NCBI RefSeq assembly: GCF_002802875.1
Contig: NZ_PEBI01000001.1
Location: 521,830-585,829, forward strand
From: Bifidobacterium primatium
GTDB lineage: Bacteria > Actinomycetota > Actinomycetes > Actinomycetales > Bifidobacteriaceae
Length of the DNA: 64,000 nt
Direction: 5' to 3'
Of the stretch, positions 1 through 10,400 are shown piece after piece. Both the position numbers and the translations under genes were made by a program. Numbering within the stretch: position 1 is the stretch's first letter; each line of letters starts with the position of its first letter. The notes under the pieces were generated by a model. That model saw only the letters and a program-made list of their open reading frames with translations, was not told where the DNA came from and did no database searches.

Positions 1-2
1 AA

Positions 3-1043
3 TCAGTCCCTGTCCACGGTGATTTGCAGCTTGATGTCGCCCGGGCGACCCTCGTCCATACGGTCGAAGGCGGCCTTGGCGTCCTTCATGGCGAACGTGT
101 CGGTGATGAACGGCTTGAGGTTGAGCTTGCCGCTGGCGACCAGGTCGATGGCCTTCTGATACACGTTGGCGTAGCGGAACACGTTTTCGATGCGGACCTC
201 GGTGGCCTGCAGCTCGGTGATGTCGATGGACACCGGGTTCACGGGGATGCCGACGAGCACTGCGCAGCCGCCGGGGGCGATGAGCTTCCAGAAGGTCTCG
301 AACGCCTTGGGGGCGCCGGAGCATTCGAACGCCACGTCGGCGCCCCAGCCGCCGGTCTCCTCGCGCACGCGCTCGACCAAGTCCTCCTTGGTGAGGTCGA
401 CGGGGATGATGCCCGGAATCTGGCCGATGATGCCGAGCTTGACGTCGGAGACGTCGGAGATGATGACCTTGGAGGCGCCGCCGGCGAGCGCGGCGGAGGC
501 GGTGAGCATGCCCACCGTGCCGGAGCCGGTGACCACGCACACGTCGCCGGGCCTGATGCGCGCCTTGGTGGCGGCCCACATGCCCACGGCGGTGGGTTCG
601 AGCAGCGCGCCCTCGCCGAAGCTCATGTTGTCGGGCAGATGGTAGGTGAAGGCGGCCGGGTGGATGACCTCCTCGCACAGGCAGCCGTCGACCGGCGGGG
701 TGGCGAAGAAGCGGACGGCCGGGTCGACGTTGTACATGCCGAGGCGGCTGGCGCGGGAGGTCATGTCGGGGATGCCGGGTTCGAGGGCCACGCGGTCGCC
801 GGGCTTGAAGCCGGTGACGCCCTCGCCCACTTCGATCACGGTGCCGGCGGCCTCATGACCGAGGATCATCGGCTGCTCGACCACGTACTTGCCGACGCGG
901 CCATGCGTGTAGTAGTGCAGGTCGGATCCGCAGACGCCCACGGTGTGCGGGGCGATACGCAGCTCGCCGGGGCCGGGGGCCGGAACGTCTGGGACCTCGC
1001 GCACATTGATGACGCCCTGCTTCTCGAGAACTACTGCCTTCAT
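3..1043 (-). CDS. Zinc-dependent polyol dehydrogenase (sorbitol/xylitol dehydrogenase type, MDR family)
   Basis: A 346-residue medium-chain dehydrogenase/reductase that probably oxidises a polyol such as sorbitol or xylitol to the ketose with NAD+. The N-terminal GroES-like catalytic domain carries the zinc ligands: Cys38 in [11 protein letters not shown] and the His63-Glu64 pair in ILGHEAAG. The Rossmann domain has the dinucleotide-binding stretch [10 protein letters not shown] near residue 168. The four cysteines of the structural-zinc lobe are absent, as in animal sorbitol dehydrogenases. The start at 1043 is preceded by AAAGGAG. The MFS permease gene lies 25 bp upstream on the same strand, so the two form a likely polyol uptake and oxidation operon. 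The exact substrate cannot be read from sequence. Confidence 0.88.
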   Translation of the reverse strand: MKAVVLEKQGVINVREVPDVPAPGPGELRIAPHTVGVCGSDLHYYTHGRVGKYVVEQPMILGHEAAGTVIEVGEGVTGFKPGDRVALEPGIPDMTSRASRLGMYNVDPAVRFFATPPVDGCLCEEVIHPAAFTYHLPDNMSFGEGALLEPTAVGMWAATKARIRPGDVCVVTGSGTVGMLTASAALAGGASKVIISDVSDVKLGIIGQIPGIIPVDLTKEDLVERVREETGGWGADVAFECSGAPKAFETFWKLIAPGGCAVLVGIPVNPVSIDITELQATEVRIENVFRYANVYQKAIDLVASGKLNLKPFITDTFAMKDAKAAFDRMDEGRPGDIKLQITVDRD

Positions 1044-1068
1044 GGTGATACTCCTTTGTTGTTGGGGT

Positions 1069-2553
1069 TTATAGGGTTGGTTTGTTGTTGTTGAGGTTCG
1101 GGTCTATCGGGTCTGCCGGGGTCGCCGGATTCGCCGGAACACGGCCGAACGATCGTCGGTCATTCGGCCGGCCGGTTTCACTGCCAAGCCGGGTCAGGCC
1201 CGCCGCCGCGGTGATGACGGACTCGGCGCCGCCATCGATGGCTGCGACACGACCACGCTGTTCGCCCGGCTTATCAGTCGAATCGTCGGCAGTCTGCGCC
1301 ACGGCGAGGCAACGACCATGCTCGTCGAATCCGGGCTGCTTCGGTCGGATGAAGAGCGAGATGGCGGAGCCGCCGATGTAGCAGATTGCGTAGGCCCAGC
1401 ACACGCCGGCGAAGCCGACCGTCTCCAGCAGGATCGTCGCGATGAACGGACCGCAGAACGTGGTCAGTCCGGAGGCGAGGTTGTGTGCCGAGACCGCCGC
1501 ACCCTTGTGCTCGGGCTCCAAGGCGGGGAAGATGGCGCCCATCGGCACGAATGCGGAGATGCCCATGCCCAGCACCACGGCGCACACATACATGACCGGC
1601 AGATTATGGCCGAGGAACTGCGGCACGTAGTACATGGCGAGCGTGCCGATGGCGGAGAGCCAGCAGCCCCACCAGCGCATCTGGCGCATCCAGCCGAAAC
1701 GGTCGCCCATACGGCCCCAGAACACGTTGCCGAACACGGTGACGACGAAGAGCAGCCCCCAGATGGTGGACCATTCGGTGACCCGGAACCATGCACCGCC
1801 GCCGTTGTTGTGCGTGGCGAGGTACAGCGGCATGATGACCGGGAAGCCGTACAGCGTGAGGTTGCAGATGACGCGCAGCACCGCCGCGAGGGCGATCTGC
1901 CGGTTCTGTCCGAGGATGGTCACGCCGCGGGAAAGCTCCTGCAGCTTCTCCGTGGTGCTCATGGTATCGAGATTCTCATTGGTGGTCTTCGGCACGAAGA
2001 ACAGACAGATGAGCATGCCGGCGATGGAGAACGGCAGCGATACCCACAGCGAATAGTATTCGCCGATCACCGGGGTGATGAACGCCGGCAGATAGGCGCC
2101 GAACACGCCGATGCCGAACGAGTAGGCCGTCCAGAACCATCCCATTGCCGAGGCCAGCTTGCCGGGGTCCACGGTCTGCGCCAGCAGCACCACGAACGAG
2201 TAGATGAACAGCGGGTAGCCCATGCCTCGCAGCGCATACACCAGCAGCATCAGCGGATACATATGGCTGGGAAGCGCCACGCCGATGAACACCAGGTGCA
2301 GTCCGATCCACGAGACGGCGCCGATGAGCATGATGCGCTTGGCGCCGAAGAGTTCGGCCAGCACGCCCGACGCCCATCCGGCCAAGGCCGCCACCAGTCC
2401 GTACATGGTGAACAGCATCGACGCCTGCGCCGAGGTGAATCCCTGATCGACCACGTACTTCGAAAGGAACGTCAGTTCGAATCCGTCTCCCGTCATGAAT
2501 ACGCCGATTGCCAGGAATCCTGGCAACAGTCTTCGCATCAGCCCCTGCGCCAT
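1069..2553 (-). CDS. MFS transporter, polyol permease type
   Basis: A 494-residue major facilitator with about twelve hydrophobic segments, resembling polyol:H+ symporters of the RbtT/DalT group. The first loop reads FMTGDGFELTFLSKYV and the loop between helices 2 and 3 carries a GAKR-type MFS signature. I chose the start at 2553 (MAQGLM) because AAGGAG lies 6 nt upstream; the longer frame from 2586 would place this ribosome site inside the coding region. The last ~75 residues form a hydrophilic Pro/Asp-rich tail. The gene sits directly upstream of the polyol dehydrogenase and is probably co-transcribed with it. Substrate assignment is inferred from that neighbour. Confidence 0.85.
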   Translation of the reverse strand: MAQGLMRRLLPGFLAIGVFMTGDGFELTFLSKYVVDQGFTSAQASMLFTMYGLVAALAGWASGVLAELFGAKRIMLIGAVSWIGLHLVFIGVALPSHMYPLMLLVYALRGMGYPLFIYSFVVLLAQTVDPGKLASAMGWFWTAYSFGIGVFGAYLPAFITPVIGEYYSLWVSLPFSIAGMLICLFFVPKTTNENLDTMSTTEKLQELSRGVTILGQNRQIALAAVLRVICNLTLYGFPVIMPLYLATHNNGGGAWFRVTEWSTIWGLLFVVTVFGNVFWGRMGDRFGWMRQMRWWGCWLSAIGTLAMYYVPQFLGHNLPVMYVCAVVLGMGISAFVPMGAIFPALEPEHKGAAVSAHNLASGLTTFCGPFIATILLETVGFAGVCWAYAICYIGGSAISLFIRPKQPGFDEHGRCLAVAQTADDSTDKPGEQRGRVAAIDGGAESVITAAAGLTRLGSETGRPNDRRSFGRVPANPATPADPIDPNLNNNKPTL

Positions 2554-2860
2554 GCTCGTCTCCTTACCGTGGAACTTCGTTGTCATCCGCCCGTCTTTGA
2601 AGCGTTAATACAAGTTTCGTTCCGAAAAACCACGGTTTTATGGCTGTCCACGGTAAAGAATTGATACTTTTTTGCAATGAGCGTGACTACATGCCCGGTA
2701 TCTCATCGATGAGGATGCCACGTCTTCCGTCTCAACAACCACGAGAAGTGACACGGAATAAGAATCTTCGACAATTCCGTACTCCGTGCCACTTTTCTTA
2801 GCCGTATGTCTTTCGGAATCGTTGAAAAATCAACGATTCACATATCTCTGCGTACGTGAG
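2554..2860. promoter_or_regulatory. Upstream region of the polyol permease gene
   Basis: Non-coding region of about 300 bp before the MFS gene. It contains the inverted repeat AAAACCACGGTTTT at 2626-2639, about 75 bp before the start codon, which could be an operator. Two inverted GTGRCACGGA motifs flank 2747-2799. No convincing promoter boxes were identified. Confidence 0.35.
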
Positions 2861-3057
2861 TTCCGGCACGGAACGCAACAACGCGGCATGTACGCATTCC
2901 CTGCCATAGAGGCCGGCCACGGAACACAACATGCGACGAAATACCACTTCCGTACCAAAATCCCCGCCATGGAACGACATATACGGCAGGATGACACTTC
3001 CCTGCCAAAACGTCCGGTCAGGGAACACCGATATTGACGAGAAATATGTTCCCTGCC
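2861..3057. repeat. Imperfect tandem repeat with 50-51 bp period
   Basis: Four degenerate units begin at 2867, 2918, 2968 and 3019. Each starts with CANGGAAC and, about 27 nt later, contains TTCC(C/G)TRCC (at 2897, 2948, 2998 and 3049). Neighbouring TTCCNTG and CANGGAA motifs are partly complementary; TTCCCTG at 2998 and CAGGGAA at 3019 match perfectly. The remaining bases are not conserved. The 83-codon plus-strand frame over this stretch has no ribosome site and looks spurious. Confidence 0.6.
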
Positions 3058-3066
3058 GCGCACAAC

Positions 3067-4437
3067 CTACCGTATGACGAGATACAGCAGCATGGCGGCC
3101 ACGATGACCACCAGTCCGATGACGATCACCACCGCCAGACCCGCGCGGATGCCGAACACGCGTCCGCGTTTCGGTTCGCGCGGGTCGGTCGCACGCCCGC
3201 TTTCCAGCAGCGTGGAGAACGCGCCGAACGCCACGAGCAGCGATCCCATGAGGATGAGCACCATGAGGGCGCGTGTGGGGAAAGCCAACCCGTCGCCCAA
3301 CTGGATGGACGCGATGACGAACGAGATGATGCCGGCGAAGAAGCCGATGAACTCGAGCATGTCGATGCGTTCGTTGTCGAACCGGCGGCCGAGTTCGTCC
3401 ATCTTGTCGTCGAGTTCGTGGGCGCGTTCCCGCTGCGCGGACTGCGCGTCGTCGATGACCGACGACAGCGAGCGCATGTTCGACAGCATGTTGCAGGTGT
3501 TGCGCGCGTCGAAGATCTCGTTCATCTCGGTCACGTACGTGCTTTCCTTGATGGTCCTGCCGCCGCCGGCCGAACCGTCCGTTCCATCCCCTGCCGAGTC
3601 GCCGTTCCCGCCGAGAGATTCCCGCCATGCGTTGTATCGTGCGTTTTCGATGTCGACGGCCTGCGAGAACTCGCGCTGCGCCTCGCCGTATCGGCCGAGG
3701 CAGGCGAGGATTCGCCCGTAGCTCACGTGGAAGATGGGATGCCAGCCTTCGCGCGGCCGTTTGTCGAACGCGGCCAGCAGTCCGTTCAGCGCCGCGATGT
3801 CGTCGTCCTCGGGCATCTGCCGGCCGGAGGAGATGAGTTCGCGTTCCACTCGGTCGAGGATCTGCTCGGTGTAGGTGTTGAGGAAGCCGATGTGGTCGGG
3901 CGCGATGTCGAGCGCCCGTCGCGCGGCCTGTTCGGCGCGCGGCTCGTCGCCGCCGTACAGGTGGAACATCGACAACGCGTACTGATACAGCGAGAATTCG
4001 CCGAGACAGACGTTCATCAACGGCACGAACCGACCCCAATAGCGCAGTCGCCGTTCGGCGTCGAATTCGCAGCGGTGGAACCATTCGAAGGCGATGAAGA
4101 ACGCGGGCAGCAGCGCAAGGTCGTTCTTGTGGCGGGCACTGACGTCGAGCACGGAGTCGCTGATGTCGATGGCGTCGGCGCGGTCGAACGTCTCGTGTTC
4201 GATGACGTCCTCGCGCAGGTAGCGTTCGAATTCGGGATCGTCGGGCGAGACGCCGGCGAGATGGCCGTAGATGCCGCGCAGTCGTTCGATGACGTCCGTC
4301 GACACCGGAAATTCGGAGCCGGCGAGCTCACGCAGCAGGGCGTCGGCTCCGGGGAAGGCCGACGCCGACGCGGATATGTTGTCTTCGACGGAAACGCCGT
4401 CGTTCCTGGAACCGTCCGTCGCGGGGTTGTCGGTCAT
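3067..4437 (-). CDS. TPR-like protein with three C-terminal membrane helices, function unknown
   Basis: A 456-residue protein not recognised as a named family. The N-terminal ~300 residues are mostly helical with tetratricopeptide-like stretches (for example SMFHLYGGDEPRAEQAARRALDIAPDH and GRILACLGRYGEAQREFSQAVDIEN). A charged, possibly coiled-coil segment (QRERAHELDDKMDELGRRFDNER) follows, then three hydrophobic helices at the C terminus. This suggests a cytoplasmic domain tethered to the membrane. The start at 4437 is chosen because GGAGGG lies 6 nt upstream; longer frames lack one. It is divergent from the amidotransferase gene with a short shared promoter region. Confidence 0.7.
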   Translation of the reverse strand: MTDNPATDGSRNDGVSVEDNISASASAFPGADALLRELAGSEFPVSTDVIERLRGIYGHLAGVSPDDPEFERYLREDVIEHETFDRADAIDISDSVLDVSARHKNDLALLPAFFIAFEWFHRCEFDAERRLRYWGRFVPLMNVCLGEFSLYQYALSMFHLYGGDEPRAEQAARRALDIAPDHIGFLNTYTEQILDRVERELISSGRQMPEDDDIAALNGLLAAFDKRPREGWHPIFHVSYGRILACLGRYGEAQREFSQAVDIENARYNAWRESLGGNGDSAGDGTDGSAGGGRTIKESTYVTEMNEIFDARNTCNMLSNMRSLSSVIDDAQSAQRERAHELDDKMDELGRRFDNERIDMLEFIGFFAGIISFVIASIQLGDGLAFPTRALMVLILMGSLLVAFGAFSTLLESGRATDPREPKRGRVFGIRAGLAVVIVIGLVVIVAAMLLYLVIR

Positions 4438-4560
4438 CGAAGGCCCTCCACTCATGTGCCCATACGCTTGTGCGACCCATATAATCGCAATTGACATCAG
4501 TGTATCGCCGCGAAAGCGACGTCGGGGCATTGATGCGGGAACGACAGGAAAGGAATGCCG

Positions 4561-5286
4561 ATGAAGCCCGTGGTGGCGTTGATGATGCAGTATTCGGAGA
4601 CCGTGGACGGCGCGTTCGACATCGACCCCGGCTATCTGCGGCTGCTGGAGTTCGCGGGGGCGAACATGCTGACCGTGGACCCGTCGGATGACGACGACTA
4701 TCTGCTGGCCATGCTCGACCGCGCCGACGGCCTGCTGATTCCCGGCGGCAACGACATCGATCCTGCGCTGTACGGCGGCAAGACGCTGCCCGGCATGGAC
4801 GAGCCGGTGCCGCTACGCGACCATGCCGAGGCGACGCTGCTGCGCGCCGCCTACGAGAAACATATGCCGTATCTGGGCGTATGCCGCGGATTGCAGATGA
4901 TGTGCGTGCTGGCGGGCGGCAATCTCTACCAGCAGATCGCGGATGATGTTCCCGGCTCGCTCGACCATTGGCAGAAGACGCCGTTCGCCGAGCCGTCGCA
5001 TGACGTGCGGCTGCTGCCGGGCACTCCCCTGCATCGCATTCTCGGCCGTGATTCGCTGCCGGTCAACAGCGTGCACCATCAGGCCGTGCATGAGACCGGT
5101 GACGGCGTGGAGATTCAGGCCGTCGCACCGGACGGCGTCGTCGAGGCCGCGTACCGCCCGGACCGCGAGTTCTTCATGGCCGTGCAATGGCATCCCGAGC
5201 AGACGCCGGCCGATGAGCCGAGCCGCCATCTGGCCCGTGCGTTCGTCGAGGCGTGCGACGGGTATCGGCGGGGACGGGCCTCGTAG
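4561..5286 (+). CDS. Class I glutamine amidotransferase, gamma-glutamyl-GABA hydrolase (PuuD) family
   Basis: A 241-residue C26-type peptidase that likely hydrolyses a gamma-glutamyl amide bond. The nucleophile is Cys108 in YLGVCRGLQMM; the oxyanion glycines are in LLIPGGNDIDP and the catalytic His-Glu pair in VQWHPEQTP near the C terminus. The start at 4561 is preferred over 4555 because AAGGA is then 6 nt upstream. Members act on gamma-glutamyl-GABA, glutamylpolyamines or other isopeptides; no polyamine genes are nearby, so the substrate is unknown. Confidence 0.85.
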   Translation: MKPVVALMMQYSETVDGAFDIDPGYLRLLEFAGANMLTVDPSDDDDYLLAMLDRADGLLIPGGNDIDPALYGGKTLPGMDEPVPLRDHAEATLLRAAYEKHMPYLGVCRGLQMMCVLAGGNLYQQIADDVPGSLDHWQKTPFAEPSHDVRLLPGTPLHRILGRDSLPVNSVHHQAVHETGDGVEIQAVAPDGVVEAAYRPDREFFMAVQWHPEQTPADEPSRHLARAFVEACDGYRRGRAS

Positions 5287-5308
5287 ACGACGCGCGCCAT
5301 CGTTCGCC

Positions 5309-5366
5309 TGCCGTCACACGGGCCGTCTGCCGTCACACGTGACGAGGGGCGGACCACGTGACGGCA
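5309..5366. terminator. Hairpin after the amidotransferase gene
   Basis: A direct repeat TGCCGTCACACG (5309-5320, 5328-5339) is followed by GTGACGGCA (5358-5366), complementary to TGCCGTCAC. It could form a hairpin 3' of the hydrolase gene. There is no T-tract, so terminator function is uncertain. Confidence 0.35.
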
Positions 5367-5526
5367 CGACGCCTTTGTATTCGCATACAACGTCGCGCGG
5401 GGAAGTTGTGGGGCAGGACAATACACCGGACGCCACGGCACCGTACCATGGAAACGGATTGTCATAATTTTCGCCGGAATCGCGGGCGCGCAACGAAACG
5501 CATGGAGCGCCGAGAATCGAGGACCT

Positions 5527-7344
5527 ATGAAGGAATACACGGAACCGGGAACCATCGAGGTGGCCGACGACGAGACCCTGTACTCGCTGCTCACCGACCG
5601 CATCGAACGCACGGGCGAGGACACGGTGATCGCCAGCCGCAAGACCGGCCCCGGCTCGTGGGCGAACATCACGACCGGTGAATTCCATCGGCTCGTACTG
5701 GCCTGCGCGAAGGGATTCATGGCGTTCGGCGTGAAGAAGGGCGATGCGGTGACGCTGTTCTCCGCCACCCGCTGGGAGTGGGGCGTGCTGGATTTCGCAC
5801 TGGCGGCCATCGGCGCGGTGAACGTGCCAATCTACGACACCGATTCCGCCGCCCAGGCCAAGCGCATCCTCAATGACTCCGATGTGAAGATCGCCATCGC
5901 CGACGACGCCGAACGCTTCGACCGTCTGCATTCGGTGATGGACGAATGCCCGGCGCTGCAGCGCATCCTCATGCTCGACTCGAACGCGCTCGGCGCCTTG
6001 GAGGGCCTTGGCGTTTCGGTGAGCGACGAGGCATTGCAGGAGCGCATCGACTCCGTGCACGCCGACGACCTGGCGACCATCGTGTACACGTCCGGATCGA
6101 CGGGCGCACCGAAGGGCGCGGAGCTCACGCACCGCAACTTCCTTTCCATCGTGCGTGCGGGATTCATCTGCATGAAGGAGATGATCTGCGACGACCATCC
6201 GCGCCTGCTGCTGTTCCTGCCGCTTGCGCACTGCTTCGCCCGATACATCCAGTACTGCTCCATCGGCTCCGACGACGGCGTGGTCGGCTACCTGCCCGAC
6301 ACGCATTCGCTGCTGCCCGACCTGCGTTCGTTCCGCCCGACGTATCTGCTCGGCGTGCCGCGCGTGTTCGAGAAGGTGTACAACGCCGCCTCGCGCAAGG
6401 CCGGCATGGGCATGAAGGGCCGTCTGTTCGCGAAGGCCGCCGAGGCCGCCCGCGATTGGTCACGCACCGCGCAGGAGGGCCGTCGCCATACGCTGAGGCA
6501 GATCTCCGAGCACGCGATGTACGAGTCGGCCGTGTATCGCACGGTTCGCGGCGCATTGGGCCCGAACATCAAGTACGTGGCCTGCGGCGGCGCGCCGCTC
6601 AACCCCGACCTGGCGCACTTCTTCGCCGGCATAGGCCTGCCGATGATCCAGGGCTACGGCATGACGGAGACGGCGGCGCCGTTCACCGTCACGCGTGTGG
6701 ACGACAACCGCATCGGCACGGTCGGACGCTGCGCCCCCGGATCCTCGGTGCGCATCTCCGACGACGGCGAGGTGCAGGTCAAGGGCGCGAACGTGTTCCG
6801 CGGCTACCACAACCTGCCCGAGAAGACCGCCGAGGCGTTCACCGAGGACGGCTGGCTGAGGACCGGCGACCTCGGTTCGCTCGACGACGACGGCACGCTG
6901 ACGATCACCGGCCGCGCGAAGGACATCATCATCACGGCCGGCGGCAAGAACGTCTCCCCCATCCCGATGGAGGAGATCATCAACACCTGCCCGATCGTGG
7001 ACCATGCCGTGGTCGTGGGCGACGGCCGGCCGTTCATCGCCGCCGTGGTGACGCTGGACGTCGAGGGACTGGCCGCATGGCTGCCCGCCCACGGCCTGCC
7101 GGCGTCGACGCCGCTCGCCGAACTCGTCGACAACACGATGATCCGCAACGAAATCCAGGTGTATGTGGACCGCGCGAACGCGCAGGTCTCCCGCGCCGAA
7201 TCCGTACGCAAGTTCGTCGTATTGGCCGACCATTTCACACAGGACAACGGCTGCCTGACGCCGTCGCTGAAGGTCGTGCGTCCGAAGGTCCTGAGCGTAT
7301 TCGCCGACGTCATCGACCACGACATCTACGCCAACAAACGATGA
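5527..7344 (+). CDS. Long-chain fatty acid-CoA ligase (AMP-binding, FadD15-like)
   Basis: A 605-residue adenylate-forming enzyme that activates fatty acids to acyl-CoA through an acyl-AMP. The core motifs are all visible: the phosphate-binding loop IVYTSGSTGAPKG, YGMTETAAP, the hinge-region RTGDLGSLDDDG with GRAKDIII, and a C-terminal lysine in LTPSLKVVRPK. Length and motif spacing fit the actinobacterial FadD15 group. The start at 5527 has GAGG 7-9 nt upstream. It is monocistronic and ends 1 nt before a palindromic repeat. Confidence 0.92.
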   Translation: MKEYTEPGTIEVADDETLYSLLTDRIERTGEDTVIASRKTGPGSWANITTGEFHRLVLACAKGFMAFGVKKGDAVTLFSATRWEWGVLDFALAAIGAVNVPIYDTDSAAQAKRILNDSDVKIAIADDAERFDRLHSVMDECPALQRILMLDSNALGALEGLGVSVSDEALQERIDSVHADDLATIVYTSGSTGAPKGAELTHRNFLSIVRAGFICMKEMICDDHPRLLLFLPLAHCFARYIQYCSIGSDDGVVGYLPDTHSLLPDLRSFRPTYLLGVPRVFEKVYNAASRKAGMGMKGRLFAKAAEAARDWSRTAQEGRRHTLRQISEHAMYESAVYRTVRGALGPNIKYVACGGAPLNPDLAHFFAGIGLPMIQGYGMTETAAPFTVTRVDDNRIGTVGRCAPGSSVRISDDGEVQVKGANVFRGYHNLPEKTAEAFTEDGWLRTGDLGSLDDDGTLTITGRAKDIIITAGGKNVSPIPMEEIINTCPIVDHAVVVGDGRPFIAAVVTLDVEGLAAWLPAHGLPASTPLAELVDNTMIRNEIQVYVDRANAQVSRAESVRKFVVLADHFTQDNGCLTPSLKVVRPKVLSVFADVIDHDIYANKR

Positions 7345-7345
7345 T

Positions 7346-7422
7346 CCAAAATCGAAACTTGGTAAAAACGGTCATAAGGACCTCGAAAATCCGTCCTTCA
7401 TGACCGTTTTCACCAAGTTTCG
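7346..7422. repeat. 77-bp palindromic repeat, copy 1
   Basis: The sequence from CCAAAATCG to AAGTTTCG recurs at 12342-12418 with one substitution. Arms beginning CGAAACTTGGT form a 28-bp near-perfect hairpin. It starts 1 nt after the acyl-CoA ligase stop codon and lies between convergent genes. Read on the minus strand the hairpin is followed by ATTTTGG, so it may terminate the arabinofuranosidase transcript. Confidence 0.85.
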
Positions 7423-7456
7423 TTACGACACGTCGTCGAGGCAGACTCTCGCGCGG

Positions 7457-10400
7457 TCAGGTGCGACGCCTGCGCAGGAGGACCACACCGGCTCCGGCGA
7501 GCGCGAGGGCCATGAAGGCGATGACGCCCACGGCCGTGCCCGTCCGGCTCAGCATGCCGGTCTGCTTCTGTCCATCGGCCCCGTTCCGGTCCGAGACCCC
7601 GCCGATGTCGGTCTGGCCGTCGCCATTGGCCGAACCGCCGTTGCCATTACCGTTACCGCTGGCTGAGATGCCGCCGTTCCCGGAACTGCTCGGACCGGGG
7701 TTCGGCTTCGGCTGCTCGCCGCCTCCCGTCTTCATCAGCGCCTTGCGGGCGGCGGTAAGGGCGTTCAGCGCGGTCGTCACCTGTTCAGGCGTGGCGTTCG
7801 GGTCGGCGAGCGTCTTCTCGGCGGTGGCGAGTGCCGTCGTATAGGCTTTCCACGTCGTTGCCGTGTAGTCCTTTTCGTTCAGTCCCTCGGCCTTGACCGC
7901 GGCGATGGCGTCCTTGAGCGGTTTGCGCTGCTCGTCGGTGGCCGGCTTGCTCGGCTCCGGCTTTTCGACCGGGTGAACGGCGGCCATCGCGGCCTTGAGG
8001 TCGGCGGTGGCCTTGGTCACCGCCGCCTGTGTGGCGTCGGCCACATCGACGGTCTTTTCGGCGGCGGCGAGCGCATCCTTGAACGCATCCCACGCGTCGT
8101 CGGCCTTGTAGTCGTCGGCGTTCATCTTCCTGGCCTCGTCCACGGCGGCCTTGAGCGCGGTCTTGTCGACCGTGGCCGTGCCGGCGACCTTCGCCCAGGT
8201 GACCATGCCGGTGGAGTTGCTGGCGGTCACGTAGGTCTCGCCGTCGCTACGGTTATTGGTCGCGTAGAACGGGATGGCCTGGATGCTGATGTCCTGCGAC
8301 GAGTCGCCGTCGACGTACTTGGCCTTGCCGGTGATGACCATGGTTCTGCTGGCTTCCATGCCGGAGACGATCTCGCGGTATTCGGCCTTAAGCGTGTTCT
8401 TCCGGTCGCGTTGCAGCACGATCTTGCGCGGGTCGAAGTTCGCGATGCCGGAGTTGGCCTGCCTGTTGCCGGCCTTCTCCATGGAGAAGACGAGCGGTCC
8501 GCGTTCGATGACGGCCTTGCCCTGCTGGTCGACCACCTTCTCGTTGCCTTCGGTGAGCTTGATCTCCATCGGGAATCCGAGCTTGATGACGTCGCCCTTC
8601 TTCCATTCGCGTTCGATGGAGACGTAGCCCTTGGTCGCGGCGGCGGAGATCTTCTGCCCGTTGACGGTGATGGTCGGCGTCTCGTCGGTCTGTCCCTTGA
8701 GCCAGCTGGGGATGCGCACCTTGAAGGTGAACTTCCTGGCCTGTGCCGGGTTCACGGTCATCTCGACATTGCCGTCGTTCGGGTAGGCGGTCTTCTGCGT
8801 GACCTCCACCTTGGTGCCGTTGACGTTGATGTTCGCCTGACTGCCGATGTACATGTTCACGAACACGTCGTCGCCGTGCGTGGTGTACATGTATTCGCTC
8901 AGTCGGGCGAGCGTGCGCATGAGGTTCGGTGGGCAGCAGGCGCAGGCGAACCAGCTGGAGCGTCCGAGCGTGCCGCCGTTCTTGGTGGGCAGTTCGAGCC
9001 TGTTGGCGTAGTAGAAGCGGTCGCCGGTCATGTTCACGCCGTCGAGGATGGCGTTGTACATGGCGCGTTCCACCACGTCGGCGTATTTGGCGTCCTCATG
9101 CACGAGGTTCATACGCAGGTTCCAGTTCGCCAAGGCGATGGAGGCGCAGATCTCGGCGTAGGAGTCGTTGTTGGGCAGCTCGTAGTCGGCGCCGAAGTCC
9201 TCGCCATGGCTGGCCACGCCGATCGATCCGGTGACGTACATCTTGCGGTTGGCGACGGAATCCCACACGGCGTCGAGCGCGCTGAGGTATTCCTTCTCGG
9301 TTTCGCCGCCGACGAGCCTGGCCACGTCGGTCGCACCCGCGTACAGGTAGTTGGCGCGTACGGCGTGGCCGACGGCGTCCTTCTCCTGGGTGAACGGCAG
9401 CTTGTCCTGCGAGTATTCGCGCTGGCCCGGCGTGTAGCCGTCGTACTGGCTGTCGCGCAGCTTCGGGTCCTCGCCGCGGCGGTCGATGAGCGTCTGCGCG
9501 GTCTTGACGTACGGGGTGCCGGCGCCGGCGCCCTCATGCTGTTCGACGAGTTCGGAGAATTTGGCGAGCGCGAGCTCAATCTCCTCATGTCCGGGCACTT
9601 CGTGGCGCTTGCCGTTGGGGCCGAACAGGTTCACGATCTCGTCGGCGTAGCGTTTGGCGGCCACGTACATGCTGTAGTCGGGCTTGCCGATGCCTTCGCG
9701 GTAGCGGGTGTATGCCACGGCCGATTCGATGAAGTGGCCGGCGTTGTACATCTCATGATTGTTGAAGTTCCTCCAGCGGTGGGTACCGGGGGCGCGGCCG
9801 CCCGCATAGTCGGAGGAGCGCAGGGTGAAATGCGTGTTGATGTAGCCGTCGGCGTACTGCACCTTCTGGATGAGGTCCACCCATTCGGCGACCTTCGCCT
9901 CAAGTTTGGCCTTTTCGGCCACGACGTCGGGGTCGGTGTCGCCGTCCATGGAGGCGAGCGTGTAGCTGATGGCCTCAAGCGACTTGTAGATGTCGGAGTC
10001 CTGGAACACGTATCCCTTGAACGCCGAATACTCCTCGCCGTTGAGCTTCCTGACCGCGTTCCTGAAGTTGGGCTCACCGCCGGACGCCTCTTCGATGTGG
10101 CCGATGGACACCTCCAGCGACTTCATCATGTTGACCTTCTGCTTCGGAGACCAGAAGTCGTCGGTGAGCTTGACGTTCTCGAACGTGACGGATGTGTTCG
10201 CCGTGGAGGCGGCGGCCTTCTCGTTCACCTTCACCTCGGCCTTGGCCGGCAGCTGCACGCCGTTGACCGACACGGTGCCGTTCACTTCGAAGGACTTGCC
10301 CACCTGGTCGGCGGCGTATTTGGCGGCGTCCACCTTGTCCCACGTGACGGGCATGAGCTTGGAGTCGAACGTCTCGCCGAAGTCGTAGGAGACGGTCTTC

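Noticed and set aside
1142-1170. Palindrome CGGCCGAA...TTCGGCCG as a terminator or operator
   Set aside because: It lies within the coding sequence of the MFS C-terminal tail, 75-100 bp before the stop, with no T-tract; probably a coding-sequence coincidence.
2786-3037. 83-codon plus-strand ORF upstream of the polyol operon
   Set aside because: It covers the 50-bp-periodic repeat, lacks a ribosome site and its peptide has no recognisable features.
2861-3057. CRISPR array
   Set aside because: Units conserve only short motifs rather than a fixed 25-40 nt repeat, and no cas genes are in the window.
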